This document shows, piece by piece, positions 19,501 through 26,327 of a DNA stretch of 64,000 bases; position 1 is the stretch's first letter; every line of letters starts with the position of its first letter. The notes beneath the pieces are model-generated. The model saw only the letters and a list, made by a program, of their open reading frames with translations. It had not been told where the DNA came from and did no database searches. A program made the position numbers and the translations under genes. Origin of the DNA: a virus; IMG/VR virus record IMGVR_UViG_3300003937_000346, positions 78,723 through 142,722 of that record. One strand, given 5' to 3'.

Positions 19501-19907
19501 CACAACAATGATCCTGAAACTAAATTAGGGTTTGTGGGGTCTTTTATTAATAAACCACCAAACGCCTTGTCAGTACCATTTAATTCAATGATATTATCAT
19601 CTAAGGTGACCGTTTCCGATTTAATAGAGGTATATGTTCCTAAGACATTCAAATCACCTTTAACGGTCATATTTGAACCTGTAAATTCTAAAGACGTTAA
19701 AACCGAAGCACTAAATTGATTTAAAGGGTCAATCCCTTCGGTTATTCCTCCACCAATTAAATCATTTAAACTTTGTGTACCGTTTATAAAGAAGTTATCC
19801 GCATAAACATTCTTCAAAGACGCTGTCGGGTTACCTAAATTTACCGTTTGTCCTGAGGTTATATCCTCGGTCGCAATTTGTTCCCAATATATTTGTTGTA
19901 ATGCCAT
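16548..19907 (-). CDS. large fibre/coiled-coil structural protein, 1119 aa
   Basis: The N-terminus MALQQIYWEQIATEDI resembles other phage fibre openings. Residues about 85-155 carry the shared module (TVKGDLNVLGTYTSIKSETV, then LDDNIIELNG). Residues about 160-430 are Ser-rich heptad repeats (SSSINDLSQSVSSSFDQVNT, repeated with small changes) predicted to be a long trimeric coiled coil. The C-terminal 650 residues are beta-rich with many Gly, Ser, Asn and Tyr and no recognised domain. Its own late-type box lies at 19925-19932, after a terminator. Probably a long fibre or baseplate-linked spike. Confidence 0.65.
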   Translation of the reverse strand: MALQQIYWEQIATEDITSGQTVNLGNPTASLKNVYADNFFINGTQSLNDLIGGGITEGIDPLNQFSASVLTSLEFTGSNMTVKGDLNVLGTYTSIKSETVTLDDNIIELNGTDKAFGGLLIKDPTNPNLVSGSLLWDTTTDRWVGGPLGLEENIVIESELTTLSSSISSSINELSQSVSSSFDQVNTDLTDLSSSVSSSINDLSQSVSSSFDQVNTDLTDLSSSLSSSINELSSSVDSTFTLHDGRLVDLELFSSSLDATFATDQQLTDLSQSITSSIGDLSSSLDGRVVNLEDFSSSLDATFATDQQLTDLSSSLSGSISELSSSLSSSINDLSQSVSSSFDQVNNDLTDLSSSLSSSINELSQSVDSTFTLHDGRLVELETTGSDHETRIDGLELFSTSLDNTYATDQELEDISASLSDAIGNAQTDIEASNIFQQTGSYYGTSENLQISGSGLDSPDGSITGKYGVIVSKSLHAENINVGQPTSNDWGTMNGSYFNNFNENTDVSEIIRFMAGLLSSSAPDASPNTKYYNGYTKNTFNTSTDSGIGGYLPSGTTNTTLIDLIDSGFASIGGTILGSFGTFYTNSNYRHSFTSRYGGSTTVRSSNDGNLFGLGRLSSGTPTTFKVSGSFTFKKFDHNRVLLEESSSNHLIIQSGAGTTNGVTLGKIESANPELIPAGYQDGKYSGVFSPTILNAGNTIDDIGYYHISSSISIASGSSDFTTPIESNTEILYGPMPTIESGIGSTNLGVSANIDSMEQLTATSRSLSGAPYLQTATFNASGSIGGTFNKLYQNGTHGSMSGNSGQRTASVSNGRISTSNVFYDETFTDLRSSGTIPHINDKIKLNSGLSWSAGNSYGTSANQSVSISGAGFGGSRSDSESRSVHIAGTFGQPASSGSLHYYGRSQTYDGSSNTSENFTGEGRRLELNDNLLSFGGTSWDNTYNEYGILGPKDLQVRPNRLVKPGGNNGYWLTNPSNSSDYKYYVRKFSTSGTKTSMSINVGGTSLVSWDSTNNNSASVVILFESSTTNVYANARFYDPTKTLENFVGSISSNTDGTNPFGLDIDLYGNTGGSGSGGSYSLPMRNSDGMFLNSTYNEIMVLVRYKGDPTPITSLSVSFS
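18780..19440 (-). repeat. degenerate coiled-coil repeats
   Basis: Tandem imperfect repeats of about 84-90 bp encode SSSINDLSQSVSSSFDQVNT-type heptads. On plus the DNA shows runs of GATGATGATAATGATGAGG. The repetition explains several long open frames on the other strand. Confidence 0.7.
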
Positions 19908-19924
19908 CTAAAAGTTTACTTTAT

Positions 19925-19932
19925 TATAAATA
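19925..19932 (-). promoter_or_regulatory. putative late promoter box TATTTATA
   Basis: Coding-strand GGTATTTATAATAAAG, 18 nt upstream of ATG 19907 and downstream of the terminator at 19951-19983. Confidence 0.5.
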
Positions 19933-19950
19933 CCTGACAAATGGATCTTG

Positions 19951-19983
19951 GAAACAAAAAGGGGAGACTTTTTTGTCCCCCCC
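19951..19983 (-). terminator. rho-independent terminator after glutaredoxin operon
   Basis: On minus, GGGGGGAC and GTCTCCCC (one G:T pair) flank an A-rich loop and are followed by TTTTTGTTTCC. It sits 7 nt after the glutaredoxin stop and upstream of the fibre promoter, separating the two transcription units. Confidence 0.7.
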
Positions 19984-19989
19984 TTGATT

Positions 19990-20259
19990 TTATATATTTT
20001 CTTTGATTTTTTCTAACATCTCTTCTTGACTTTCCACATTTATATCTGGCATTAGAAGTACCCCTAAACTATCTTTTTCATTCCTTATAAACACTGTGGG
20101 TAGGTTTTCTTCACCAATCTGATTTACAACTTGATCCCATAGATATTGATTGTCGTCAACATCATACTCTTGATAACTTAAGTTTTCTTTTTTTAATATT
20201 TCTTTAAATTCATCACAATATGAACATCCCCTCATTGTAAAAACACATATTGTTGTCAT
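19990..20259 (-). CDS. glutaredoxin
   Basis: 89-aa thioredoxin-fold protein. The redox motif CSYC is at residues 12-15 after the first strand (TTICVFTMRG), and the cis-Pro loop is NLPTVFI near 53. In T4-like phages such proteins reduce ribonucleotide reductase; no reductase gene lies in this window, so the partner is inferred. The ATG overlaps the thioredoxin stop by one base (TAATG), so the two are coupled. A terminator follows directly. Confidence 0.88.
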   Translation of the reverse strand: MTTICVFTMRGCSYCDEFKEILKKENLSYQEYDVDDNQYLWDQVVNQIGEENLPTVFIRNEKDSLGVLLMPDINVESQEEMLEKIKENI

Positions 20260-20564
20260 TACAATTTATCTAAAATGTCTGTATAGTTTGTGTCTGCCTG
20301 AGCACCCGTTAATCTACCGACTTCAATGTCTCCATCAAAGATAATTACCGTAGGTACACTTCTTATACCCAATCCTTGAGCGTATGATCTATCTTCATCC
20401 ACATTAACTTTTACGAATTCTACATTTTCGTATTTTTCGTCCATATTTTCTAATCTAGGGATTAGTGACTTACATGGTCCACACCATGGTGCCCATAAAT
20501 CCACTAAAACTTTCTTACCTTCTTTTTGTAGTGACAAAATTTCTTGTCCTGTTGTATTTTTCAT
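20259..20564 (-). CDS. thioredoxin
   Basis: 101 aa, the usual length for thioredoxin. The active site WCGPC is at 27-31, preceded by VLVDLWAP. The conserved cis-Pro SVPT is near 72-75, and KVNVDED gives the central strand. Lies 2 nt after the AAA+ ATPase gene and overlaps the glutaredoxin start. A phage thioredoxin may act as a reductant for nucleotide metabolism or as a DNA polymerase processivity partner as in T7; neither partner is visible in this window. Confidence 0.92.
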   Translation of the reverse strand: MKNTTGQEILSLQKEGKKVLVDLWAPWCGPCKSLIPRLENMDEKYENVEFVKVNVDEDRSYAQGLGIRSVPTVIIFDGDIEVGRLTGAQADTNYTDILDKL

Positions 20565-20566
20565 AA

Positions 20567-21646
20567 TTAAAAACCTATTTTACCTTTTTGTTTAATTGTT
20601 TTATAGATATCAACATCTATATTGTATATATCGGATAATGCCATTTCTTCTTCTGTTATAACGTCTTTAGAAAGTGATTCCAATAATTTATTACTCTCCT
20701 CTATTGATAATTTAGTAAACTTATGTTCGGCAATTAACCTTCCTTTTCTCATAAATGCATCATCAATGTTATCTCTTTTCGTGTTGAAAGTCGCCACAAT
20801 TTGTATATTTAAACAATCCCCCAAGATACCATCGGTTAAGTTAAGTAGGTTAGATGTACTCTGTGACATATTGTTTGAATTCTCTCGAGTACCTAAAACT
20901 TTCTCAGCATCTTCAATTATTAGAATACTATTTTTATATTCCATTAAGAATGGTATAATCGTTGGGTCTGTTAGTGATTCCGCCATCATAGGTGGAACAA
21001 ATATGATTTGTTTTTCTTTTATTAATGAGGATAAATATTTTATATAGGTCGTTTTACCCGTACCAGGTTCACCATGTAAAAGAACAATACCCTTATCATT
21101 ATCCCTATTTAACCTCTTAACTATAGTATCGTGGATTTTCTTAAAATCTTTACCATAATTAAGTTTTAAATCCGTTTTAGGTATTTTCAATTCATACTCT
21201 TCCAAATCTAAAAATCCACCGCTATGAGACTTTATTAAAGATATATTACCTTTCTTTTTTTTCGTAATATGTCTTTTTAATTTGTCTAAATTGTACTGAG
21301 ACTCAATACTACCATTGTCGTGAGAATAATAAAAAGTTAGAGTAATATTTTTATTCCCTTTACCTCTTTTAGTTTTAATTAGTAATTCCTTATCATCAAA
21401 ATGATATAGAGTCTCTTCAGATGTTCTCCCAATTAGGGTCCTTATACTTGTCTGGTACTCACTACTTAATTTACTCAGTATTGAAAACCCGTCCTTAGTT
21501 ATGAGTTCCAAAACTCTTTCGCTGAAGGGTACCCTATATGACTTTACTGAAGGTAATTTTTCGTATTTTAGTATGAAGATTTGTTCACTGGCAATCTCCT
21601 CACTATATGTTGATTCAAATATTGGATAATATTTAGGTATATTCAT
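20567..21646 (-). CDS. AAA+ ATPase (BCS1-like), 359 aa
   Basis: One AAA+ core in the C-terminal half. Walker A GEPGTGKT is at 192-199, Walker B ILIIEDAE is at 241-248, a sensor-1 Asn lies in VATFNTKRDNID, and MRKGRL supplies the arginine-finger region. The N-terminal 180 residues are a phage-specific domain. The spacing and the DNIDDAFMRKGRLI sequence recall BCS1/YjoB-type ATPases. The substrate is unknown; roles in protein remodelling or virion assembly are possible. Its ATG overlaps the stop of the 109-aa gene by 4 nt (ATGA-type), placing it in the NusG-to-glutaredoxin operon. Confidence 0.85.
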   Translation of the reverse strand: MNIPKYYPIFESTYSEEIASEQIFILKYEKLPSVKSYRVPFSERVLELITKDGFSILSKLSSEYQTSIRTLIGRTSEETLYHFDDKELLIKTKRGKGNKNITLTFYYSHDNGSIESQYNLDKLKRHITKKKKGNISLIKSHSGGFLDLEEYELKIPKTDLKLNYGKDFKKIHDTIVKRLNRDNDKGIVLLHGEPGTGKTTYIKYLSSLIKEKQIIFVPPMMAESLTDPTIIPFLMEYKNSILIIEDAEKVLGTRENSNNMSQSTSNLLNLTDGILGDCLNIQIVATFNTKRDNIDDAFMRKGRLIAEHKFTKLSIEESNKLLESLSKDVITEEEMALSDIYNIDVDIYKTIKQKGKIGF

Positions 21647-21972
21647 TTAGTTTTAATTGTTTCAAGACCTCTTTCATCTATAAAGATTGTAGGTTCATAA
21701 TAACTATCGTCTCTATTAGAAATTTCATTTATTTCTTCCATAATGCCCTTCTTTAACTCCGACGACCTCATGGACTTTCTTATTTGTTCAAATTGATCCA
21801 TTGATAATGTGGGGTCGTTCTTTTTTTCGAAGTTCCCCATTGCAATCATAGTGACATTTTCTAAGAAAATTTCCACGTCTAAATCACCAACAAAATGTTC
21901 TCTCGCATTTTTATTGGTATCCAAATACTTTGTTAGTTTCGCAATATATAATAACACCTCAGCGTCTATCAT
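21643..21972 (-). CDS. hypothetical protein, 109 aa
   Basis: Mostly helical (EVLLYIAKLTKYLDTNKNAR; MDQFEQIRKSMRSSELKKGI) with no recognised motif. It overlaps NusG by 4 nt upstream and the AAA+ ATPase by 4 nt downstream, so translation of all three is probably coupled. This invites the thought that it is an adaptor or substrate of the ATPase, but that rests on position only. Confidence 0.7.
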   Translation of the reverse strand: MIDAEVLLYIAKLTKYLDTNKNAREHFVGDLDVEIFLENVTMIAMGNFEKKNDPTLSMDQFEQIRKSMRSSELKKGIMEEINEISNRDDSYYEPTIFIDERGLETIKTK

Positions 21973-22490
21973 AATTTATCTATCTGTTCTTTTGATAACG
22001 TAACTTTGGTAGGTCTACCAAAAACCTTAACATCTACATCAACCTTATCACCATTTATAGATCTGATTTCACCATCGAAGGTGTTAAACGGTCCGTCAAT
22101 AACCTTAATTGTTTCACCTATGTTGTATTGTATACTACTTACGATTTCCTGACCTTCTTGACCATTTTTTAGAACCCTTTGAATTTCCCTATCTCTGACT
22201 CTTATCGGTCTTTTGTCCCCCAAAACTTTCATGGTGTCAGGTAAGTAGGACAAGTTAGTTAGATCGTCTTCTGTTAGAAGTTCATCCGTATTAAAATATA
22301 AGTAACCTGTGTATATTACTTTTTCTCTTACGACTTTCTTTGTTTTGACCATTTTAAGTTCTTTCTCTAATGGACAAACAAATTCTTTTATTCCTCTGAT
22401 GTTACCCAACTCAATATCCGAATTGAATTTATCTTTAAGTTGTCTCTCTTTACCTGGCAGTACTTTTACTAAATACCAATAACTACCCAT
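21969..22490 (-). CDS. nusG: NusG-like transcription factor
   Basis: 173 aa, the usual NusG length. The N-terminal NGN domain begins WYLVKVLPGKERQLKDKF, and GYLYFN matches the NusG YVFV-type strand. The C-terminal KOW domain is GETIKVIDGPFNTFDGEIRS followed by GRPTKVTLS. NusG proteins bind the RNA polymerase clamp and affect pausing and termination; Bacteroidota also use NusG paralogues (UpxY) as antiterminators. A phage copy next to a set of terminators could alter read-through in infection (inference). It lies between the methylase and the ATPase with small gaps. Confidence 0.9.
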   Translation of the reverse strand: MGSYWYLVKVLPGKERQLKDKFNSDIELGNIRGIKEFVCPLEKELKMVKTKKVVREKVIYTGYLYFNTDELLTEDDLTNLSYLPDTMKVLGDKRPIRVRDREIQRVLKNGQEGQEIVSSIQYNIGETIKVIDGPFNTFDGEIRSINGDKVDVDVKVFGRPTKVTLSKEQIDKL

Positions 22491-22512
22491 ACTTTATATA
22501 ATAAACTATAAA

Positions 22513-23457
22513 CTACAGTTTAGGGACTAATATTTTTTTTGTTTTGTCCTTTTCATCATCCACAAGTTCAAACATACTTAGTTGTTCTCCCTCCTTGTAT
22601 GATGGTTGTCCGTAGTTCATTATCAGAATTTCAATACCTGTATTTTGTGTACCGTCTTTCTTCGCTGCTGCGGATTTTTTAAAACCCTTCTTTTCCCATT
22701 TGTAATCCGTGTAAGGAAACCACGTCTGTAATAATGGAAAGTCATAATACGATAAACTGTATCTCCCTTCCGAATTTTTTAAACAGTCCGCTAATCTCTC
22801 ATGGTCTGACCTATCAAAATCGTGATTCGAATAATAGTTTTCAGTTTTCCAATAAGGTGGGTCAGTATAGAAGTAAGAGGTGGGAGAATCATATTTCTCT
22901 ATTACATCTTGAAAATCCATATTTTCCACGAACGTTATTTTGTCGAAGTGTTCTCTAAACTTACCATTCTTCAACTTATCCATAAATATCAAGACTTTAC
23001 AACGATACTTACCTTTATAATCTGTGTAGTTTGAGGTTTCAGGTTTGGATCCTGAAAATATTTGTGTTAATACGTAAACATATTTTACTGCTGCCTCGTA
23101 ATTTGGATACTCCCCTATTTCGTAGTCAGGATGAAAGACCTCTTCTTGACATCTATTGAAGAATTCTCTACATTCGGGAGGTGTATTTTCTTCACCGACT
23201 ACCTGCACATATTCGATATACTTATTTAATTCTTCATGCATTCTATCATAGTCTAAAGAACACTTCATTAGGTTTGCGTTCAACCCATTGAAGTCATTAT
23301 ACACTACTGTCTTAAGATTAGGATATTTTTTAAGGTCCATATTGAAGAACACCCAAAACATCCCTGAGAAAGGTTCAACGTATGTCTCGATGTCATTAGG
23401 AATGAACGGAACTATCCATTTCCCTATTCTGGCTTTACCTCCAATATAACTTATCAT
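22513..23457 (-). CDS. dam: DNA adenine methylase (Dam/D12 class N6-MTase)
   Basis: 314 aa. YIGGKARIGKWI at 4-15 is the D12-class opening (YxGGK). The SAM-binding motif I is ETYVEPFSGMFWVF near 24-37 and the catalytic DPPY is at 199-202. A C-terminal KGFKKSAAAKKDGTQNTGIE loop and ILIMNYG close the domain. It transfers a methyl group from SAM to adenine N6, probably to protect phage DNA from host nucleases. No restriction partner is adjacent, so it is an orphan enzyme. A host-type promoter (23486-23516) precedes it. Confidence 0.9.
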   Translation of the reverse strand: MISYIGGKARIGKWIVPFIPNDIETYVEPFSGMFWVFFNMDLKKYPNLKTVVYNDFNGLNANLMKCSLDYDRMHEELNKYIEYVQVVGEENTPPECREFFNRCQEEVFHPDYEIGEYPNYEAAVKYVYVLTQIFSGSKPETSNYTDYKGKYRCKVLIFMDKLKNGKFREHFDKITFVENMDFQDVIEKYDSPTSYFYTDPPYWKTENYYSNHDFDRSDHERLADCLKNSEGRYSLSYYDFPLLQTWFPYTDYKWEKKGFKKSAAAKKDGTQNTGIEILIMNYGQPSYKEGEQLSMFELVDDEKDKTKKILVPKL

Positions 23458-23485
23458 GTAATTTCGATGTTTCGTTTACTTATAT

Positions 23486-23516
23486 AAAATATACAGAAAA
23501 AGAATGAGTAAGTCAA
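23486..23516 (-). promoter_or_regulatory. Bacteroidota-type promoter TTG-N20-TATATTTT
   Basis: Coding-strand TTGACT begins at 23516, with 20 bases between TTG and TATATTTT (box 23486-23493), 29 nt before the methylase ATG. This fits the -33 TTG / -7 TAnnTTTg layout with one mismatch. Confidence 0.55.
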
Positions 23517-23521
23517 CCTCG

Positions 23522-24274
23522 TTATCTCTTGTTTTTTAGGAATTCAAATAAATCTTCACCCAACTTCTCACCTAACTTAGAATCGCTAGGAAAATGTACG
23601 CGACCCACATTTCTACTTATGGATATTTTTTCGGCAATATTACGATACCCCACGTCTTTAGTGACTTCAACTAATATTTCTCCAACTATTTTAGATTGAG
23701 TTGAATGACCAGATGGGTATGATGGTGATTTTGCACTTTCTAAATCCATACCACCTATCTTCATATCATTATGTTCCGCTATTTGTTGTGGTCTTGGTCT
23801 GTTAAAATGATACTTTAATTCATAAATTATACCCGCCGCACTTTTAATAACCTCTTTAATTTGGGTTTTAGGTATTTTATGGTCCCGTTGTTCCGCATAT
23901 TTTTTAAATGATTTGAATATTCGATCATATTTTTCAACGAAGTCCTTTTGTTCGGGTAGTGATGATAATGTTTTCAATTCTTCTTTTGCAATCTTAGAGT
24001 CATTACTCGGAGGATACATTTTCTTATATTTAGAAATGTCAAAGTCCTTAAACAAACCACTTTCCCTATTATAATCTATTTCTTTTTGATGTTTATCACT
24101 TATTGATTCACTGAACTTAAGGTCTTTTAGTGATTCATTTATGGTATCGGCATTCGTGTCGTTACCACATTTATGACAAATGTATAAGTCGTCACCACCT
24201 TCGGATATTTTCCAACTCCATCCGCAGCTCTCACACTTTATTTTATCACCCTCGACTATTTCCAAAAGTTTCAT
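23522..24274 (-). CDS. zinc-ribbon PAP2 superfamily phosphatase
   Basis: 250 aa. An N-terminal zinc ribbon has Cys14, Cys17, Cys33 and Cys36 (CESC, CHKC), a short module often found fused to other domains in phages. The C-terminal half has the three PAP2 signatures in order: K..FNRPRP (near 155), YPSGHSTQS (near 186) and SRNVGRVHFPSD (near 220). These supply the phosphate-binding Arg/Lys and the catalytic His residues. There are no membrane helices, so it resembles soluble class A acid phosphatases. The substrate is unknown. It is divergent from the plus-strand pair at 24311. Confidence 0.85.
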   Translation of the reverse strand: MKLLEIVEGDKIKCESCGWSWKISEGGDDLYICHKCGNDTNADTINESLKDLKFSESISDKHQKEIDYNRESGLFKDFDISKYKKMYPPSNDSKIAKEELKTLSSLPEQKDFVEKYDRIFKSFKKYAEQRDHKIPKTQIKEVIKSAAGIIYELKYHFNRPRPQQIAEHNDMKIGGMDLESAKSPSYPSGHSTQSKIVGEILVEVTKDVGYRNIAEKISISRNVGRVHFPSDSKLGEKLGEDLFEFLKNKR

Positions 24275-24275
24275 A

Positions 24276-24306
24276 TTGATAAATAGTTATAAATTACATA
24301 TATTAT
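24276..24306 (+). promoter_or_regulatory. Bacteroidota-type promoter TTG-N20-TATATTAT for the plus-strand pair
   Basis: TTG (24276-24278), 20 bases, TATATTAT (24299-24306), then ATG at 24311. The spacing equals that of the minus-strand promoters of this class. The box is so close to the ATG that the mRNA would have almost no leader. Confidence 0.55.
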
Positions 24307-24310
24307 TATT

Positions 24311-24475
24311 ATGAAGAAAAAAAAGGAATCTTGCTCAAAGTGTAAGAAAAAACAAGAAAGGGAAGAACTACTTCAAGAAGTAATCAAAGTAGAAAAAAGT
24401 ATTAAAATATCCCTATTCATAGTTTTAGGTTTATCCGTGTACGGACTTTACAAAATCCTATCTCTGTTATTTTGA
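24311..24475 (+). CDS. small membrane protein, 54 aa
   Basis: Starts at ATG 24311 and stops at TGA 24475. The N-terminus is very basic and has a CxxC pair (KKKKESCSKCKKKQER), followed by a charged helix (EELLQEVIKVEKS) and one transmembrane segment (IKISLFIVLGLSVYGLYKIL). A single-pass membrane protein with a cytoplasmic Cys/Lys knob is predicted. Its stop lies 2 nt before the next plus-strand ATG, so the two form a bicistron opposed to all other genes here. The family is not recognised. Confidence 0.65.
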   Translation: MKKKKESCSKCKKKQEREELLQEVIKVEKSIKISLFIVLGLSVYGLYKILSLLF

Positions 24476-24477
24476 GT

Positions 24478-25128
24478 ATGAAAAAGAAGAAGAAATATAA
24501 AATAATACTCTTCTGTAATAAAAAAAGAAAGAAACTCTTTTACCAAACTATTAGTCTTCCCGCAATACGTGATATGTGGTATGAGTTAAAAACCGAAAAG
24601 AAACCGAGGTATACAAAAGAGTACGGTGGTAAACGCAACCAAAAGTTAGATTACGAACTCGCACTAATATATCCCGATAATAGATGGGCAAAGAAAAAAA
24701 CAGTTGTCAAAAGAGATGAGTTCGGTAGATTGTACGAAGCGGGTGTTGATATGAAGGGTTTCAGAATGAAGGAAATAGTTCCTTATTGGCAGGAAGAGAA
24801 AATATACGATCATGATAATAAGGGACACATTAGATATCACCAACTATTAGATTTATTGGTTGAGGTCGACGAGATTGCACAAATATTCACTCTTAATACT
24901 AAATTGTTTCTTCAAATAGAAGATAACGTTAGGATGTTCGGTAATAAGAACTTATACGACTCTGACAGATTATTTGATTTACTTAGGGAAGATTTATTAA
25001 AACATAAAAAAAAGGGTAATTTCATTTTTGTGAAAGATATTACTACCACACAAAGAAAAACCCTATACAACTTACTTGAAAAGAAAGGTTACAAACGTAC
25101 CGATCTATTTAGACACTATTCTTACTAA
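24478..25128 (+). CDS. hypothetical protein, 216 aa (plus strand)
   Basis: I place the start at ATG 24478, two bases after the stop of the small membrane gene; an in-frame TTG at 24472 is less likely. Basic N-terminus (MKKKKKYKIILFCNKKRKKL), then a mixed alpha/beta body. PYWQEEKIYDHDNKGHIRYH is followed by helix LLDLLVEVDEIAQIF, and the C-terminus is FVKDITTTQRKTLYNLLEKK. No catalytic motif is recognised. Its 3' end overlaps the convergent minus gene by 20 nt. Being one of only two plus-strand genes, it may be expressed at a different time from its neighbours. Confidence 0.75.
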   Translation: MKKKKKYKIILFCNKKRKKLFYQTISLPAIRDMWYELKTEKKPRYTKEYGGKRNQKLDYELALIYPDNRWAKKKTVVKRDEFGRLYEAGVDMKGFRMKEIVPYWQEEKIYDHDNKGHIRYHQLLDLLVEVDEIAQIFTLNTKLFLQIEDNVRMFGNKNLYDSDRLFDLLREDLLKHKKKGNFIFVKDITTTQRKTLYNLLEKKGYKRTDLFRHYSY

Positions 25129-25354
25129 ACATAAAGGAGATGTCCCCTATTAAAATGGAAAATGTATTAGAATCAGTTTCCTCAACCTCATTACCATCAA
25201 ATTTAGTTTTAATGTATTCTAATATTTTATCGTATTCTTCCTCAGTTAATTCATAAAATACCGTACCCCCATTAAAATCAAATGCGACTTTTTCTATTAG
25301 ATCTGAAATAATGGCTAATTGATTTAATATGTCACCTTTTTTTTCTTTTGACAT
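25109..25354 (-). CDS. hypothetical protein, 81 aa
   Basis: Acidic small protein (YELTEEEYDKILEYIKTKFD, GNEVEETDSNTFSILIGDI). Starts at ATG 25354, overlapping the stop of the 68-aa gene by one base (TAATG-type). Convergent with the plus-strand 216-aa gene. The family is not recognised. Confidence 0.65.
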   Translation of the reverse strand: MSKEKKGDILNQLAIISDLIEKVAFDFNGGTVFYELTEEEYDKILEYIKTKFDGNEVEETDSNTFSILIGDISFMFSKNSV

Positions 25355-25560
25355 TATATACCTAATATTTTACCTACTTTGGTTAGTAGGTCTTTAAATT
25401 TATTTGTTTTTTTACTTTCAGGGACTTTGAATAGATCCTCCTTCTTCGTCTTCATCAGTTGTTGAATCATTTTTTTCTTGTGTGTCTCCACTTCCAACTG
25501 ATCCTTTTGAATCTCCTTCTCCAACCAATCTAATTCTTTGCGTGTCGTATTCTTGGACAT
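25354..25560 (-). CDS. hypothetical coiled-coil protein, 68 aa, overlapping its neighbour
   Basis: I choose ATG 25560 (MSKNTTRKELDWLEKEIQKD) over an in-frame TTG nine bases upstream. Strongly charged heptad-like helix, then PESKKTNKFKDLLTKVGKIL, an amphipathic end. About 143 bases overlap, in another frame, the 3' end of the 166-aa gene (25418-25918). Both frames look coding: this one has normal helix composition, while the neighbour's end is low-complexity and acidic. Confidence 0.6.
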   Translation of the reverse strand: MSKNTTRKELDWLEKEIQKDQLEVETHKKKMIQQLMKTKKEDLFKVPESKKTNKFKDLLTKVGKILGI

Positions 25561-25918
25561 TACTTTCAAATTTTAAATTTTCGAGATCATCTAACTTACT
25601 TTCCTCAAACAATGCTCTCATTTCTCTAACTTTCTTATCGAACAACTCTCTCTTCTTTTCATCTTCAATGTTTTTTTCAACCACTTCATTTGCACATTGT
25701 AGTGCCGTGTTGTATCCATCTTGAGATGATTCACATATAAAAGAGACTAAAACATCTTTATCGTTTTTGTCTTGGACCTTTATTTTTAAGGTCTTATAAA
25801 CAGAAACAATTTCTTCGTATTTCCATTTTGATGGAAGTTTTAAATCTAAACTAACATTTCCCTTAATCTCTCTTAGAGAAAAGAAATAAGGTCTTAAAGG
25901 TTTTATTATTTCGTACAC
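25418..25918 (-). CDS. hypothetical protein, 166 aa
   Basis: Starts at GTG 25918 (reads MYEIIKPLRPYFFSLREIKG). The N-terminal 100 residues are an alpha/beta domain (NVSLDLKLPSKWKYEEIVSV; IKVQDKNDKDVLVSFI). The last 40 are disordered and acidic (GSGDTQEKNDSTTDEDEEGG). This low-complexity tail is read over the start of the 68-aa gene in another frame. The family looks conserved among T4-like marine phages by memory, with no known function. Confidence 0.65.
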   Translation of the reverse strand: MYEIIKPLRPYFFSLREIKGNVSLDLKLPSKWKYEEIVSVYKTLKIKVQDKNDKDVLVSFICESSQDGYNTALQCANEVVEKNIEDEKKRELFDKKVREMRALFEESKLDDLENLKFESNVQEYDTQRIRLVGEGDSKGSVGSGDTQEKNDSTTDEDEEGGSIQSP

Positions 25919-25923
25919 TTATT

Positions 25924-26103
25924 TTATGTTATTATATATGTTATTATATATGAGATTGCGAAGTATAGAGTTACTTTCTCATATTTATTTGTTGATAATG
26001 GTTCTGCAGATGTTATAAATAATTTTACTATAAACTCAACTATAAATCTTAGAACGAAAACTATCGATAAGACCAAAATGTATAATTCTATATTATTTAT
26101 CAT
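25924..26103 (-). CDS. small two-helix membrane protein, 59 aa
   Basis: ATG at 26103 overlaps the end of the upstream 60-aa gene by 11 nt, and the stop is TAA 25926-25924. Two hydrophobic segments are visible: LYILVLSIVFVLRFIVEFIV and VTLYFAISYIITYIIT, separated by a short polar turn (TSAEPLSTNKYEK). The predicted hairpin membrane protein fills what would otherwise be a 170-bp gap. No family is recognised; small membrane proteins of this kind include holins and superinfection factors, but nothing here distinguishes these. Confidence 0.5.
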   Translation of the reverse strand: MINNIELYILVLSIVFVLRFIVEFIVKLFITSAEPLSTNKYEKVTLYFAISYIITYIIT

Positions 26104-26275
26104 GTCTCTTTATTTCGTCTAATATTTCTTTTCTGAATGATGCAATAAGACTCTTTACTTCTTGAGCGTATTTTCGTGCTCTGATTGATGCAGATCTGTT
26201 ACCTTTGTCGTATACCTTGTGAGTGTCAACCGACATTTTCTCTACAAGGTCCTTAATTTTTCCTAACGTTTCCAT
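26093..26275 (-). CDS. hypothetical protein, 60 aa
   Basis: All-helical, basic small protein (METLGKIKDLVEKMSVDTHK; RARKYAQEVKSLIASFRKEI). The SIRARKYAQEVKSLIASFRK stretch resembles the histone H1-like Hc1 proteins of Bacteroidota and Chlamydia (memory-based), which suggests a DNA-binding or nucleoid-associated role. A host-type promoter lies just upstream. The stop overlaps the 59-aa membrane protein. Confidence 0.6.
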   Translation of the reverse strand: METLGKIKDLVEKMSVDTHKVYDKGNRSASIRARKYAQEVKSLIASFRKEILDEIKRHDK

Positions 26276-26296
26276 ACTTTATTACCGTTTCTGATA

Positions 26297-26327
26297 GTAA
26301 TATACGGAATTTATTTTACTAGTTCAA
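26297..26327 (-). promoter_or_regulatory. Bacteroidota-type promoter TTG-N20-TATATTAC
   Basis: TTGAAC begins at 26327 within the end of the 151-aa gene; 20 bases later comes TATATTAC (26297-26304), 22 nt before ATG 26275. Same spacing as at 23486, 26785 and 37869. Confidence 0.5.

Noticed and set aside
26014-26021. Another TATTTATA on the coding strand
   Set aside because: Lies inside the 59-aa membrane gene with no start codon at a fitting distance; treated as chance.
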